In this document: positions 18,699 to 28,945 of the stretch, piece by piece
Layout: each line of letters begins with the position of its first letter
Numbering within the stretch: position 1 is the first letter of the stretch
Origin: Pantoea sp. BAV 3049
Lineage (GTDB): Bacteria > Pseudomonadota > Gammaproteobacteria > Enterobacterales > Enterobacteriaceae
Assembly (NCBI RefSeq): GCF_009765445.1
Contig: NZ_WHOY01000031.1
Location: 3,815,606-3,879,605, forward strand
DNA: 64,000 bases
Reading direction: 5' to 3'
Notes under the pieces: generated by a model
What the model was told of the DNA's origin: nothing
The model's input: the letters and a program-made list of their open reading frames with translations, nothing else
Database searches by the model: none
Program-made: the position numbers and the translations under genes

Positions 18699-20861
18699 AT
18701 GTTATTTTCATTTTTTCGTCTGCTATTCCGGCTGGTGTTTCGTTGCAGCCTGAGGGGCGATTTATCCGGGTTAACGAAAGAAAAAGTCCTGATTGTCCCT
18801 AATCACATGTCCTTTCTTGACGGGGTGCTGCTGGCCGTGTTCCTGCCGGTAAAACCGGTGTTCGCTGTCTATTCCTCCATCAGCGATCGGTGGTATATGC
18901 GCTGGGTTCGTTCGGTGATTGATTTTGTCCCGCTGGACCCGACTAAACCCATGTCGGTCAAACATCTGGTGAAGATGATTGGCCAGGGCCGCCCGGTGGT
19001 GATTTTCCCGGAAGGTCGCATTACCGTGACCGGTTCGCTGATGAAAATCTACGACGGGGCGGGTTTTGTTGCCGCCAAATCCCAGGCGACCGTAGTGCCG
19101 CTGCGGATCGAAGGGGCAGAATTCTCGCTGTTTGGTCGGCTGGCTGGTGTGTTTAAACGTCGCCTGTTCCCACGGATCAGCCTGACCGTTCTGCCTGCGA
19201 CCACACTGCCAATGCCGGAAGCAAAAACCGCGCGCGAGCGTCGCAAGCTGGCAGGTGAGCATCTGCACCATATTATGATGGAAGCGCGCATGGCGGTGCG
19301 ACCGCGTGAGACGCTTTACCAGGCATTTCTGGCCGCCCGCTCGCGTTATGGCTATTTCAAACCCTGCATTGAAGACGTTAATTTCACGCCAGACAGCTAT
19401 ACCGGCCTGCTGAAAAAAACGCTGGGTGTCGGACGCATTCTTGAGCGCTATACCACCCAGGGTGAGTATATTGGTCTGCTGCTACCGAATGCTACGGTGA
19501 CTGCTGCCGCGCTGTTGGGCGCTTCAATGCGCGGTCGCGTTCCGGCGATGCTCAACTACACGGCGGGCGTGAAAGGACTGACCAGTGCACTGAAGGCTGC
19601 CGGGGTGAAGACGGTATTCACCTCTCGGCAGTTCCTTGATAAAGGCAAGCTCTGGCATCTGCCGGAAGGGATCACCGACGTTAAATGGGTGTTCCTGGAG
19701 GATTTGAAAGAGACCGTCACTACTCAGGACAAGCTGTGGATCCTGAGCCGTTTGCTGTTCCCTTCACTGGCTGCCGTTAAGCAGCAGCCGGAAGATGCGG
19801 CCATGGTACTGTTTACGTCCGGTTCGGAAGGAAACCCCAAGGGCGTGGTGCACTCGCATAAAAGCCTGCTGGCGAACGTCGAGCAGATCAGGACGGTGGC
19901 AGATTTCACCCCCCGCGATCGTTTTATGTCTGCGCTGCCGTTGTTTCATGCTTTTGGCCTGACGGTTGGCCTGTTCACGCCGCTGATGACCGGTGCGCAG
20001 GTCTTTCTGTATCCCAGCCCGCTGCATTACCGCATCGTGCCGGAGCTGGTCTATGACCGTAACTGTACCGTGCTGTTTGGTACTTCCACCTTCCTTGGCA
20101 ACTACGCTCGTTTTGCCAATCCTTATGACTTCGCACGACTGCGTTATGTGGTGGCCGGGGCAGAAAAATTGCAGGAAGGCACCCGTCAGACGTGGATGGA
20201 CAAATTTGGTATTCGTATTCTTGAAGGGTACGGCGTGACGGAATGTGCGCCTGTCGTGGCAATCAACGTGCCGATGGCCGCGAAAAATCACACCGTTGGG
20301 CGCATCCTGCCGGGTATGGATTCCCGGCTTATTTCTGTTCCGGGTATTGAACAGGGAGGGCTGTTGCAGCTTCGTGGCCCTAACATTATGAAAGGCTATC
20401 TGCGCGTTGATAACCCAGGCGTGCTGGAAGCGCCACAGGCGGATAATGGCGAAGGTCAGATGGAAGCAGGCTGGTACGACACCGGGGATATTGTCGACTT
20501 TGACGATCACGGCTTTTGCCAGATTCAGGGCAGGATGAAGCGTTTTGCCAAAATAGCCGGTGAAATGGTCTCGCTGGAAACCGTCGAACAAATTGCGCTG
20601 AAGGCTTCGGCTGAGAAGCAGCATGCTGCTTCAATGAAGCCGGATGGAAATCGCGGGGAAGCGCTGGTGCTGTTTACCACGGACAGTGAGCTGACCCGCG
20701 ATAAACTACAGCGTGCCGCCCGTGAAATCGGCAGCCCTGAACTGGCAGTACCGCGCGATATTCGTTTTCTGAAACAGCTGCCGCAGCTGGGCAGCGGCAA
20801 ACCAGATTTTGTGACCCTGAAACAAATGGCTGAGCAACCGGAGAACAATAACGATGAGTAA
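18699..20861 (+). CDS. aas: bifunctional acyltransferase / acyl-ACP synthetase Aas
   Basis: Aas re-acylates lysophosphatidylethanolamine and other lysophospholipids in the inner membrane. The N-terminal domain (about residues 1-200) is a PlsC-type acyltransferase with the NHMSFLDG (HxxxxD) motif and FPEGRIT. The C-terminal domain (about 230-720) is an AMP-forming acyl-ACP synthetase with [26 protein letters not shown] and WYDTGDI. It charges acyl carrier protein and hands the acyl chain to the first domain. Its 720 residues match the E. coli protein. It overlaps lplT by eight bases; the two form the lysophospholipid import and repair unit. The start at 18699 has AAGGAG six bases upstream. Confidence 0.97.
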   Translation: MLFSFFRLLFRLVFRCSLRGDLSGLTKEKVLIVPNHMSFLDGVLLAVFLPVKPVFAVYSSISDRWYMRWVRSVIDFVPLDPTKPMSVKHLVKMIGQGRPVVIFPEGRITVTGSLMKIYDGAGFVAAKSQATVVPLRIEGAEFSLFGRLAGVFKRRLFPRISLTVLPATTLPMPEAKTARERRKLAGEHLHHIMMEARMAVRPRETLYQAFLAARSRYGYFKPCIEDVNFTPDSYTGLLKKTLGVGRILERYTTQGEYIGLLLPNATVTAAALLGASMRGRVPAMLNYTAGVKGLTSALKAAGVKTVFTSRQFLDKGKLWHLPEGITDVKWVFLEDLKETVTTQDKLWILSRLLFPSLAAVKQQPEDAAMVLFTSGSEGNPKGVVHSHKSLLANVEQIRTVADFTPRDRFMSALPLFHAFGLTVGLFTPLMTGAQVFLYPSPLHYRIVPELVYDRNCTVLFGTSTFLGNYARFANPYDFARLRYVVAGAEKLQEGTRQTWMDKFGIRILEGYGVTECAPVVAINVPMAAKNHTVGRILPGMDSRLISVPGIEQGGLLQLRGPNIMKGYLRVDNPGVLEAPQADNGEGQMEAGWYDTGDIVDFDDHGFCQIQGRMKRFAKIAGEMVSLETVEQIALKASAEKQHAASMKPDGNRGEALVLFTTDSELTRDKLQRAAREIGSPELAVPRDIRFLKQLPQLGSGKPDFVTLKQMAEQPENNNDE

Positions 20862-22065
20862 TGCCGCCAGCAATGAAGGGATCATGTCGCGAGGGATGAT
20901 GGCGGTGATTGCCGCCCAGTTCCTCTCTGCCTTTGGCGATAACGCCCTGCTGTTTGCCACTCTTGCAGTCCTTAAGCAGCAGGTGTATCCGGACTGGAGT
21001 CAGCCCGTATTGCAGATGGTCTTTGTCGCCACTTACATCATCCTTGCGCCGTTTGTTGGTCAGATAGCGGATAGCTTTGCCAAGGGGCGGGTGATGATGT
21101 TCGCTAACGCACTGAAGCTGCTCGGGGCGCTGGTGATCTGCTTTGGCTTCAACCCGTTTATCGGCTACAGCCTGGTCGGTGTGGGGGCTGCAGCCTACTC
21201 CCCGGCGAAGTACGGCATTCTGGGAGAGATCTCCGGCGGTGAAACTTTGGTGAAGGCCAATGGCCTGATGGAATCCTCGACTATTGCAGCTATTCTGATT
21301 GGCTCTGTCGCCGGTGGGGTGCTGGCTGACTGGAACCTGCTGGCAGCGCTGATTGCCTGCGTACTGGCCTACGGGCTGGCGGTGGCGGCAAATCTGTTGA
21401 TCCCGACACTGTCAGCGGCCCGGCCGGGTCAGACCTGGCATCCGGTACAGATGTCCACTACCTTCTTCCGTGCCTGCCGCGTGCTGTGGCGTGACGGCGA
21501 AACCCGCTTCTCGCTGGTGGGGACCAGCCTGTTCTGGGGAGCGGGCGTCACGCTGCGTTTCCTGTTGGTGCTGTGGGTGCCGGTGGCGCTGGGCATTACC
21601 GACAACAAAACGCCGACGCTACTGAATGCAATGGTCGCGATCGGGATAGTGGTTGGTGCTGGCGCTGCAGCGAAGCTGGTGACGCTGAAAACCGTGGGCC
21701 GCTGCATGCCTGCTGGCGTGTTGATCGGTGTGGCGGTGGTTTGCTTCTCTCTGCAACATACGGCAGCCGGAGCTTATGGACTGTTGATTGCCATCGGTGC
21801 ACTGGGCGGTTTCTTTGTGGTGCCGCTTAATGCGCTGCTGCAAATGCGTGGTAAAGAGAGCGTGGGGGCAGGTAATGCAATTGCGGTACAGAACCTCGGT
21901 GAAAACGGCGCAATGCTGCTGATGCTGGGGCTGTATTCGCTGGCAATTAAGCTGGGATCGCCGCCGGTGGCTACCGGGGTAGGTTTTGGCGCGCTGTTCG
22001 CGCTGGCGATTGCTGTGCTGTGGGGATGGCAACTGGCTCAGAAACGCACTCGTGTCGCGCGGTGA
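20854..22065 (+). CDS. lplT: lysophospholipid transporter LplT
   Basis: The 403-residue major-facilitator protein has about 12 membrane segments, for example [24 protein letters not shown] near the start and [29 protein letters not shown] near 115-145. It flips 2-acyl lysophospholipids from the outer to the inner leaflet of the inner membrane for repair by Aas. The start codon lies inside the end of aas (ATGAGTAA overlap), giving translational coupling. The length is a few residues above E. coli LplT (397). Two GC-rich hairpins follow before the convergent tas gene. Confidence 0.96.
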   Translation: MSNAASNEGIMSRGMMAVIAAQFLSAFGDNALLFATLAVLKQQVYPDWSQPVLQMVFVATYIILAPFVGQIADSFAKGRVMMFANALKLLGALVICFGFNPFIGYSLVGVGAAAYSPAKYGILGEISGGETLVKANGLMESSTIAAILIGSVAGGVLADWNLLAALIACVLAYGLAVAANLLIPTLSAARPGQTWHPVQMSTTFFRACRVLWRDGETRFSLVGTSLFWGAGVTLRFLLVLWVPVALGITDNKTPTLLNAMVAIGIVVGAGAAAKLVTLKTVGRCMPAGVLIGVAVVCFSLQHTAAGAYGLLIAIGALGGFFVVPLNALLQMRGKESVGAGNAIAVQNLGENGAMLLMLGLYSLAIKLGSPPVATGVGFGALFALAIAVLWGWQLAQKRTRVAR

Positions 22066-22095
22066 GAATAACTTCAGATTTTGATGCCTCCTGGC

Positions 22096-22147
22096 GGGGC
22101 GAATGAACGCCCCCTGCAATCTACCCACAGGGACGGAATAAATTCCG
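22096..22147. terminator. hairpins between convergent lplT and tas
   Basis: Two stem-loops lie between the facing gene ends: GGGGCG/CGCCCC at 22096-22113 with a 6-base loop, and CGGAAT/ATTCCG at 22134-22147. Neither is followed by a good T-run, so the terminator role is inferred from position. Confidence 0.4.
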
Positions 22148-22162
22148 CCCGCCAGCAAGGCG

Positions 22163-23203
22163 TTAAGGAGAAGGGAAAGTATAGCGGCGGTGGATCGCCT
22201 CCAGCCCCTGCAGGACATCCTCATTCAGCGTCAGGTTGTAGCTGTCAATGTTAATCTTCAGCTGTTCCAGCGTGGTGGCGCCCAGCAGGGTACTGGCAAC
22301 GAAAGGTTGCTGACGCACAAAGGCCAGAGCCATTTGTGACGGATCCAGACCGTGCTGTTTCGCCAGCGCGACGTATTCAGCGATTGCCAGCTGCGCCTGC
22401 TCGCTGCTGTAACGGGTGAAGCGGCTGAACAGCGTATTACGAGCCCCTTCCGGTTTTGCCCCGTTAAGGTATTTGCCGCTTAGCGTGCCAAACGCCAGGC
22501 TGGAGTAGGCCAGAAGCTCAACACCTTCGTGCTGGCTGATCTCCGCCAGTGCCACTTCAAAGCTGCGGTTCAGCAGGCTGTAGGGGTTCTGGATGCTGAC
22601 GATGCGCGGCAGCTCATGCTTTTCAGCCAGCTGCAGGTAACGCATCACGCCCCATGGCGTTTCATTCGACACGCCGATATAGCGAATTTTCCCGGCACGA
22701 ACTTGCTCATTCAACGCTTCCAGCGTTTCCAGCAGCGTTACGGTCGCCGTGCTGTCGCTGTATTCATAGTTCAGCTTGCCAAAATAGTTGGCCTGGCGCT
22801 GTGGCCAGTGCAGCTGATACAGGTCGAGGTAGTCGGTGTTCAGGCGCTTCAGGCTGGCATCCAGCGCTTCGCGGATATTTTTACGATCGAGAGCCTGACC
22901 CGGACGGATTGAGGCATCTGCGCCACGGACCGGACCGGCCACTTTTGAGGCGAGAATGATTTTTTCGCGGTTGCCGCGGGCTTTCAGCCAGCTGCCAATG
23001 TACTTTTCGGTTAAACCCTGGGTTTCCGGGCGCGGAGGCATCGGATACATTTCGGCGGTGTCAATAAGGTTGATACCAGCGCTGAGCGCTAAATCTAACT
23101 GAGCATGGGCGTCGGCTTCACTGTTTTGCTCACCAAACGTCATGGTGCCCAACCCCAGGCTGCTGACTTCAAGAGTGCTGTGGGGGATACGATGATAGTG
23201 CAT
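22163..23203 (-). CDS. tas: aldo/keto reductase Tas
   Basis: This NADP(H)-dependent aldo-keto reductase was named for suppressing a tyrosine auxotroph in E. coli; its physiological substrate is not settled. The catalytic tetrad of the family is present: Asp and Tyr in NLIDTAEMYP, Lys in IILASKVAGP, His in LYQLHWPQR. IVSIQNPYSLLNRSFE and TLLGATTLEQL complete the (beta/alpha)8 barrel and cofactor site. I start it at 23203 (MHYHRIPHS), giving 346 residues as in E. coli, with AGGAAG correctly placed; an in-frame ATG seven codons earlier is less likely. It lies downstream of ygdR on the same strand. Confidence 0.95.
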   Translation of the reverse strand: MHYHRIPHSTLEVSSLGLGTMTFGEQNSEADAHAQLDLALSAGINLIDTAEMYPMPPRPETQGLTEKYIGSWLKARGNREKIILASKVAGPVRGADASIRPGQALDRKNIREALDASLKRLNTDYLDLYQLHWPQRQANYFGKLNYEYSDSTATVTLLETLEALNEQVRAGKIRYIGVSNETPWGVMRYLQLAEKHELPRIVSIQNPYSLLNRSFEVALAEISQHEGVELLAYSSLAFGTLSGKYLNGAKPEGARNTLFSRFTRYSSEQAQLAIAEYVALAKQHGLDPSQMALAFVRQQPFVASTLLGATTLEQLKINIDSYNLTLNEDVLQGLEAIHRRYTFPSP

Positions 23204-23397
23204 TTGCCGGCTTCCTTTTTTCATTATTAAAAGGTCTGGAACCTGGCAGCGAACTTCACGCTCAGGTAGCGCTTAACGGCGCGCAGCCAGGTCCGGCATT
23301 TGACTATAACCGTCGTGTGCAACAGGGGGAAGAGGGGATTTATCGGGAAATGCGGTGAGGCCACCCGTTTTACGGCAACAGGTGGCAGAAATTTGCG

Positions 23398-23613
23398 TTA
23401 GCGTTCGACAATCGAGGAAACATCGTCGCCGTTAATTTGTAATTCATGACCGGCATTATCAGTATATTTCACCAGCCCGGTCTCTTTATCAATTTCCGGT
23501 TTTCCCTGGGTCATGATCATCTTGCCGTCCTTTGTTGCCATCACGTAATCACTGCTGCAGCCACTGACCAGCGTTGCCAGCACCAGCGCAACCGCGCCAA
23601 ACATCCACTTCAT
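23398..23613 (-). CDS. ygdR: small lipoprotein YgdR (DUF903)
   Basis: The 71-residue protein has a lipoprotein signal ([10 protein letters not shown], with SSD next to the lipidated Cys). The DUF903 domain follows ([30 protein letters not shown]), a small SH3-like beta fold. The Asp at position +3 after the Cys rather than +2 suggests sorting to the outer membrane. Its function is unknown. It has a paralogue, ygdI, at 54813-55037 in this window. It lies between ygdQ and tas as in E. coli. Confidence 0.92.
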   Translation of the reverse strand: MKWMFGAVALVLATLVSGCSSDYVMATKDGKMIMTQGKPEIDKETGLVKYTDNAGHELQINGDDVSSIVER

Positions 23614-23753
23614 ACTCAGCTCCCTTAGCCTGTCATCTGTCTGACATTATTACGCTCTAAAGCACAATGCGGCTATCGTAACACTCCGAAAATGTGCAGC
23701 AAGCACGGGGTGTCATTGACTTTTTTCGTAAAGTGATATTACAGGATGACAGG

Positions 23754-23773
23754 CTGGCCGGGACCCCGGCCAG
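23754..23773 (-). terminator. GC-rich palindrome after ygdQ, possible terminator
   Basis: The arms CTGGCCGGG and CCCGGCCAG face each other across two bases and could form a very stable hairpin just behind the ygdQ stop codon. There is no T-run on the minus strand, so intrinsic termination is uncertain; RNA end protection is an alternative. Confidence 0.4.
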
Positions 23774-23776
23774 TAT

Positions 23777-24490
23777 TTATCCGGTGTGATTCTTTTTATT
23801 TCTTAGTAAATTCAGGCACTCAACAGCCATTGAGAAGAACATGGCGAAATAGATATAGCCTTTCGGAACGTGAATATTGAAGCTTTCCAGAATCAGGGTA
23901 AAACCAACCAGAATAAGGAAGGCCAGCGCCAGCATTTTTACCGAAGGATGGCGTTCAACAAATTCGCCAATACTGCGGGCGGCAAACATCATCACCATTA
24001 CCGCAATCACCACTGCAGCCATCATAATAATCAGATGGTCAGAAAGGCCCACTGCGGTTATCACTGAATCCAGGCTGAAAATAATATCCAGCAGCATAAT
24101 CTGCACGATGGCACCGGCAAAGGAGTTAACGTTGGTCGTATGCTCTTCTTCGCTCCCTTCGATCGTTTCGTGGATCTCCTGGCTTGATTTCCACAGCAGG
24201 AACAGGCCACCAAAAAGCAGGATAAGATCCCGGGCGGAGAAGCTGTGATCCATCAGTGTGAACAGGGGGTGGGTGAGGCGGATCACCCAGGCAATCGAGG
24301 CCAGCAAACCCAGACGCATCATCATCGCACCGGCCAGGCCAAGACGGCGTGCGGCATTCTGCTGCTGTTTTGGCAACTTCGCCACCACCAGAGACAGGAA
24401 AATAATGTTATCAATACCGAGGACGATTTCCAGAATCGTCAGCGTACCCAGCGCCAGCCAGGCATTCGGATCGGCAATCCATTCAAACAT
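23777..24490 (-). CDS. ygdQ: TerC-family integral membrane protein YgdQ
   Basis: A 237-residue membrane protein with about seven helices of the TerC family. Both conserved acidic signatures are visible: ILEIVLGIDNIIFLSLV near residues 20-36 and DIIFSLDSVITAVGLSDH near 135-152. Members of the family (Alx, MeeF/YkoY, YceF) handle manganese or other metals, often to supply exported metalloenzymes. For YgdQ itself the substrate is unknown, so metal export is only inferred. It stands between mutH and ygdR as in E. coli. A GC-rich palindrome follows the gene. Confidence 0.93.
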   Translation of the reverse strand: MFEWIADPNAWLALGTLTILEIVLGIDNIIFLSLVVAKLPKQQQNAARRLGLAGAMMMRLGLLASIAWVIRLTHPLFTLMDHSFSARDLILLFGGLFLLWKSSQEIHETIEGSEEEHTTNVNSFAGAIVQIMLLDIIFSLDSVITAVGLSDHLIIMMAAVVIAVMVMMFAARSIGEFVERHPSVKMLALAFLILVGFTLILESFNIHVPKGYIYFAMFFSMAVECLNLLRNKKNHTG

Positions 24491-24600
24491 ATAAGCATCA
24501 CATCCTAAACGAGAAGTAAACGAAGAGGATACTCAACCCGCCCAGCAGAAGCTATACCCATGATCCTGGTAAATAGCGGGCATTTATCTGGTTATGAGGG

Positions 24601-25287
24601 TTACAGCAGAAAATGGCGAGCCAGCAGGGGAGCAGTAAAAGTTTTCTTTAGATAGAACCCGCGAGGCAGCGTCATGATCGGCTGACCGTTTTCCCCGATA
24701 CCCTCGGTCAGCGCCTTACTGTTGGCCGCTTTCGGGCGGATCTGCAGTACTTCACCATGACGGGCAGTAATCCGTTCTACCTGGCCCAGCACAATCATAT
24801 CCATCAGCTCTTCCCAGTCCTGTCTGAGCTGCGCCTCTTCCTGTTGATCGGGGCTCCACAGCAGCGGCGCCCCGATCCGACGGTCAGCCAGCGGAATGGC
24901 ACGATCGCCTTCAACCGGAACCCAGAGCACACGAGCCAGCTTATGGCGAACGTGGCTGGTCTGCCACACTACGCCCGTATTGCCGGTGAGGGGAGCCACG
25001 CAGACAAATGTGGTTTCCAGCGGTCGGCCAAGTGAATCGACAGGAATGGTTTTCAGCTCCACGCCGATCTCGGCGAAATCCTGCTCCGGCTTGCTGCCCG
25101 CGCTGGCACCCAGATAGCGTTCAAGCAACATTCCCACCCAACCTTTATCCCGACGCAGGTCGCGGGGGATGGCAATATTCGCCCGCAGTGCCAGTTCGCC
25201 CAGCGTGTAGCCAGCCAGCAGTCGCGCACGCTCCAGCAGCTGCGCTTCATTTTCCGGCGGAAGGATCGGTATAAAGGGTTGGGTCAT
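24601..25287 (-). CDS. mutH: DNA mismatch repair endonuclease MutH
   Basis: MutH nicks the unmethylated strand at hemimethylated GATC sites after MutS and MutL have found a mismatch, directing repair to the new strand. The 228-residue protein carries the DxnExK nuclease motif in [10 protein letters not shown], with Asp70, Glu77 and Lys79 at the same positions as in E. coli. It also has [21 protein letters not shown], part of the N-arm, and the C-terminal [18 protein letters not shown] region, which contributes to DNA and MutL contact. Its presence implies Dam methylation in this organism. It is transcribed away from rppH across a 687-bp gap. Confidence 0.97.
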   Translation of the reverse strand: MTQPFIPILPPENEAQLLERARLLAGYTLGELALRANIAIPRDLRRDKGWVGMLLERYLGASAGSKPEQDFAEIGVELKTIPVDSLGRPLETTFVCVAPLTGNTGVVWQTSHVRHKLARVLWVPVEGDRAIPLADRRIGAPLLWSPDQQEEAQLRQDWEELMDMIVLGQVERITARHGEVLQIRPKAANSKALTEGIGENGQPIMTLPRGFYLKKTFTAPLLARHFLL

Positions 25288-25974
25288 GAATCACTCTCTG
25301 TTGCCGTTCAAAAAAAGACCACTCTTTTTTGCTTTCCCTGCACTGGCACAGAAGATTGTGCAAAAGTGAAATAATAGCATGATAAATCATGTTTTTTTAT
25401 TCCTGAATCGGGAGTTTTTCCCAGGCCAGCTTAAGGTTATGCCAGAGTTGTCACTGGCAATGAACAGGATCTTACACCCTGTTATCCACAGAAAAATGGG
25501 ATAACTCGGCTTTTATGATAATACTGTTTCGATTTACAGCCTTGACGTAGGGAGTTTTGCCCATTTTAAGCGCTTTTTTGTACATCTTAGTGGTATAACC
25601 TGTGGATAAAAACCCCAGTGTTCGATCTTTCACCAGTGAGGGATAGTATGAGTGTGACAGAGGGATGAAAAGGGTTGGTAATGAGGGGATATCCGGATAA
25701 ATCCTAGTTTCCACAGAGAGTTAACCGCCAGGCTCAGATCAGGTCCTGCCAGGGTTCAGAAAGTTTTCCCCATGGGTTAACAGAGTTCTGCACAAAGCTA
25801 TCCACAGAAAAGGTGAATAAGATCGCCCTGAAACGGCGATTTCTGTTTATAACTTTGCTCAACTCTGTGAGTTATCCCGCATCTGCCGGGTGCTGACGGC
25901 GAAAACCAGTGGTTTACCACCTGTAAGGAGTATGAAACAATCAGAACATCCGAGTTTTAGTTTGAGGTAGTCCA
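25288..25974. other. 687-bp gene-free region between mutH and rppH with DnaA-box-like sites
   Basis: No protein gene is supported; a minus-strand frame at 25472-25714 has no homology I recognise and no good ribosome site. The region is AT-richer than its flanks. It contains two exact TTATCCACA sequences, at 25482-25490 on the plus strand and at 25601-25609 on the minus strand (read as TGTGGATAA), and a one-mismatch copy CTATCCACA at 25798-25806. These match the strong DnaA box. Two of them sit in a shared TATCCACAGAAAA context. The promoters of mutH and rppH must also lie here. Confidence 0.6.
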
Positions 25975-26499
25975 GTGATCGATGATGATGGCTACCGCCC
26001 GAATGTTGGTATCGTAATTTGTAACAGGCAGGGACAAGTGTTGTGGGCCAGAAGATATGGCCAGCACTCCTGGCAGTTTCCTCAGGGGGGAATTAATCCC
26101 GGGGAGACGGCGGAACAGGCGATGTATCGAGAACTTTTCGAGGAAGTCGGTTTGCACCGCAAGGATGTGCGTATTCTTGCCTCTACCCGCAACTGGTTAC
26201 GCTACAAGTTGCCAAAACGTTTGGTGCGTTGGGACACAAAGCCGGTCTGTATCGGCCAGAAACAGAAGTGGTTTCTTCTGCAATTATTGTGCAATGACGC
26301 GGATATCAACATGCAAACCAGCAGTACGCCGGAATTTGACGGCTGGCGCTGGGTCAGCTTCTGGTATCCGGTACGCCAGGTGGTGTCCTTCAAGCGCGAC
26401 GTTTATCGTCGGGTGATGAAGGAGTTTGCCGGCGTGGTAATGCCGCTGCAGGAGAATGCCGTACAGCGAAATGCGCTCTACCGACGGAAGAGAGGTTAA
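25975..26499 (+). CDS. rppH: RNA pyrophosphohydrolase RppH
   Basis: RppH removes phosphates from the 5' end of mRNA, which opens it to RNase E decay. The 174-residue protein contains a full Nudix box, [23 protein letters not shown] at residues 38-60, where REL and EE carry the metal-binding glutamates. [21 protein letters not shown] follows, and the C-terminal tail is basic (NALYRRKRG). The start is GTG at 25975, giving [12 protein letters not shown] as in E. coli, which also uses GTG. It is followed 12 bases later by ptsP on the same strand, so they share a transcript. Confidence 0.97.
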   Translation: MIDDDGYRPNVGIVICNRQGQVLWARRYGQHSWQFPQGGINPGETAEQAMYRELFEEVGLHRKDVRILASTRNWLRYKLPKRLVRWDTKPVCIGQKQKWFLLQLLCNDADINMQTSSTPEFDGWRWVSFWYPVRQVVSFKRDVYRRVMKEFAGVVMPLQENAVQRNALYRRKRG

Positions 26500-26511
26500 G
26501 CCACGTAGATT

Positions 26512-28758
26512 ATGCTCACACAGCTGCGCGAAATAGTTGAAAAAGTGGCCGGGGCACCCAGGCTGACCGAGGCGCTTGATATTCTGGTCAACGAGATCTG
26601 CCTGGCGATGGAAACCGAAGTCTGTTCGGTTTATCTCGCCGACCACGATCGCCGCTGCTATTACCTGATGGCGACCCGCGGACTGAAAAAGCCGCGTGGC
26701 CGTACCGTCGCGCTGGCCTTCGACGAAGGGATCGTCGGGCTGGTGGGACGGCTGGCTGAGCCAATCAACCTGGCAGATGCGCAGAGTCACCCCAGTTTTA
26801 AATACGTTCCTTCGGTCAAAGAAGAGCGCTTCCGTTCGTTCCTGGGCGTGCCGATCATCAGCCGTCGCCAGCTGCTTGGCGTGCTGGTAGTGCAGCAGCG
26901 TGAACACCGCCAGTTTGACGAAAGCGAAGAGTCGTTTCTTGTCACGCTCGCCACCCAGATGGCGACCATCCTTTCCCAGTCACAGCTTAATGCCCTGTTT
27001 GGCCAGTACCGGCAGACCCGCGTTCGCGCGCTGGCGGCTGCTCCGGGCGTTGCTGTTGCCGCAGGGTGGGTCGACACCACCCAGCCTTCGCTGGACAACG
27101 TTTTCGCAGCTTCAACGCTGGATACGGCGCGTGAGCGGGAGAGGCTCTCTCTGGCTATGGATGAAGCCTCTGGCGAGTTCCGCCGCTACAGCAAGCGTTT
27201 CACTGCCAGCGTCAACAAAGAGAGCGCGGCAATCTTCGATCTTTATTCCCACCTGCTGAGTGATAACCGCCTGAAAAAAGATCTCTATGCCGAGATCGAC
27301 AAAGGATCGGTAGCCGAGTGGGCGGTTAAAAAGGTGATCGAAAAATTTGCCGCCCAGTTTGCCAGCCTGCAGGACAGTTACCTGCGTGAGCGTTCTGGCG
27401 ATTTGCGCGTGCTTGGCCAACGTCTGCTGTTCCACCTTGACGACACCATGCAGGGCACCAATACCTGGCCCGAGCGGTTTGTGCTGGTGGCCGATGAGCT
27501 GACGGCTACAACCCTTGCCGAGTTGCCGCACGATCGTCTGGCGGGGGTGGTGGTCAGGGATGGCGCATCTAACTCCCACGCGGCGATCATGGTTCGGGCG
27601 ATGGGGATCCCGACGGTGATGGGCGCGGATATTCAGCCCGAACTGCTGAACGGCAGGTTGCTGATTGTCGATGGTTATCGCGGTGAGCTGCTGGTCGATC
27701 CTGAGCCGGTGCTGGTGCTGGAATATCAGCGGCTGATCAGCGAAGAAAACGAACTGAGCAAGCTGGCTGAAGACGTGGTCGAGTGCCCGGCCGCGTTGAA
27801 AAGCGGCGAACCCGTCAAGGTTATGCTCAATGCAGGCCTGAGTGCCGAACACGAAAAAGCGCTGGGGAGCTGGGTGGATGGCGTGGGCCTCTACCGCACC
27901 GAAATCCCGTTTATGCTGCAAAACGGCTTCCCTTCTGAAGAAGAGCAGGTAGCACAGTACCAGGGCATGTTGCAACTGTTCCTGGAAAAGCCGGTCACCC
28001 TGCGCACGCTGGATATCGGGGCCGACAAGCAGCTGCCGTATATGCCAATCAGTGAAGAGAACCCGTGTCTTGGCTGGCGAGGCATCCGCCTGACGCTCGA
28101 TCAGCCGGAGATCTTCCTGGTGCAGGTGAGGGCGATGCTGCGCGCTAACGTTGCCAGTGACAACCTCAGTATTCTGCTGCCGATGATCACCAGCATTGAC
28201 GAAATCGATGAAGCGATCCGGTTAATCGACCGCGCCGCGCTGGAAGTGGAGGAGATGCTGGGCTATACGATCCCGAAACCGCGTATCGGGGTGATGATTG
28301 AAGTGCCGTCGATGATCTTTATGATCGGTCATCTGGCCAGTCGGGTCGATTTTATCTCGGTAGGCACTAACGATCTGACGCAGTATTTGCTGGCGGTTGA
28401 TCGCAACAATACCCGTGTGGCTAACCTGTACGACAGCCTGCACCCGGCAATGCTCAGAGCGCTGAAAACCATTGCGGAAGAGGCGAAGCTGGCCGGAATA
28501 GAACTCTGCCTGTGTGGCGAAATGGCCGGGGACCCGGCCTGCGTTGCGCTGCTGATCGGCCTGGGCTACCACCATCTGAGCATGAACGGTCGTAACGTGG
28601 CGCGGGTCAAGTACCTCCTGCACCATCTCGACTATCAAGAGGCACGCAAGCTGGCTGAATCTGGTCTGCGGGCGCAGCTGGCGACCGAGGTCCGCCATCA
28701 GGTGGCTGCCTTTATGGAACGTCGCGGGTTGGGTGGCCTGATCCGGGGTGGACGCTAA
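26512..28758 (+). CDS. ptsP: phosphoenolpyruvate-protein phosphotransferase PtsP (EI-Ntr)
   Basis: This is the first enzyme of the nitrogen-related PTS. It takes phosphate from PEP to its own His and passes it to NPr (PtsO) and then EIIA-Ntr, linking nitrogen status to potassium and other regulation. Its 748 residues equal the E. coli length. The N-terminal GAF domain (about 1-170, sensing glutamine and 2-oxoglutarate) contains GIVGLVGRLAEPINLADAQSHPSF. The active-site His356 lies in DGASNSHAAIMVRAMGIP. The PEP-binding barrel includes ILLPMITSIDEI and FISVGTNDLTQYLLAVDRNN, with Cys in LCGEMAGDP. It is cytoplasmic and co-transcribed with rppH. Confidence 0.97.
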   Translation: MLTQLREIVEKVAGAPRLTEALDILVNEICLAMETEVCSVYLADHDRRCYYLMATRGLKKPRGRTVALAFDEGIVGLVGRLAEPINLADAQSHPSFKYVPSVKEERFRSFLGVPIISRRQLLGVLVVQQREHRQFDESEESFLVTLATQMATILSQSQLNALFGQYRQTRVRALAAAPGVAVAAGWVDTTQPSLDNVFAASTLDTARERERLSLAMDEASGEFRRYSKRFTASVNKESAAIFDLYSHLLSDNRLKKDLYAEIDKGSVAEWAVKKVIEKFAAQFASLQDSYLRERSGDLRVLGQRLLFHLDDTMQGTNTWPERFVLVADELTATTLAELPHDRLAGVVVRDGASNSHAAIMVRAMGIPTVMGADIQPELLNGRLLIVDGYRGELLVDPEPVLVLEYQRLISEENELSKLAEDVVECPAALKSGEPVKVMLNAGLSAEHEKALGSWVDGVGLYRTEIPFMLQNGFPSEEEQVAQYQGMLQLFLEKPVTLRTLDIGADKQLPYMPISEENPCLGWRGIRLTLDQPEIFLVQVRAMLRANVASDNLSILLPMITSIDEIDEAIRLIDRAALEVEEMLGYTIPKPRIGVMIEVPSMIFMIGHLASRVDFISVGTNDLTQYLLAVDRNNTRVANLYDSLHPAMLRALKTIAEEAKLAGIELCLCGEMAGDPACVALLIGLGYHHLSMNGRNVARVKYLLHHLDYQEARKLAESGLRAQLATEVRHQVAAFMERRGLGGLIRGGR

Positions 28759-28851
28759 AGTTTCCCCCGGCGCAATCCCGACATAATCTGATCCGGGATC
28801 TCCGTAGCTTAATAAAGTTTACAGTTCCGCCGGATCCGCTAATTCGCGCTG

Positions 28852-28860
28852 TGCTATGAT
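28852..28860 (+). promoter_or_regulatory. candidate extended -10 promoter of lgt-thyA
   Basis: TGC directly followed by TATGAT forms an extended -10 element about 90 bases before lgt. No good -35 hexamer is visible at 16-18 bases, which extended -10 promoters can tolerate. Confidence 0.45.
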
Positions 28861-28945
28861 GCGCGCCTTAATGCAGCGTCGTGCGCGCACTGGTTAATAA
28901 ATTCCGTCGCCTGCCGGTCAGGACAGACTCTAAAAATGGTGAAAG

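Noticed and set aside
25472-25714. 80-codon minus-strand frame in the mutH-rppH gap
   Set aside because: No ribosome site, no recognised motif, and it crosses the DnaA-box cluster; more likely chance in AT-rich DNA.
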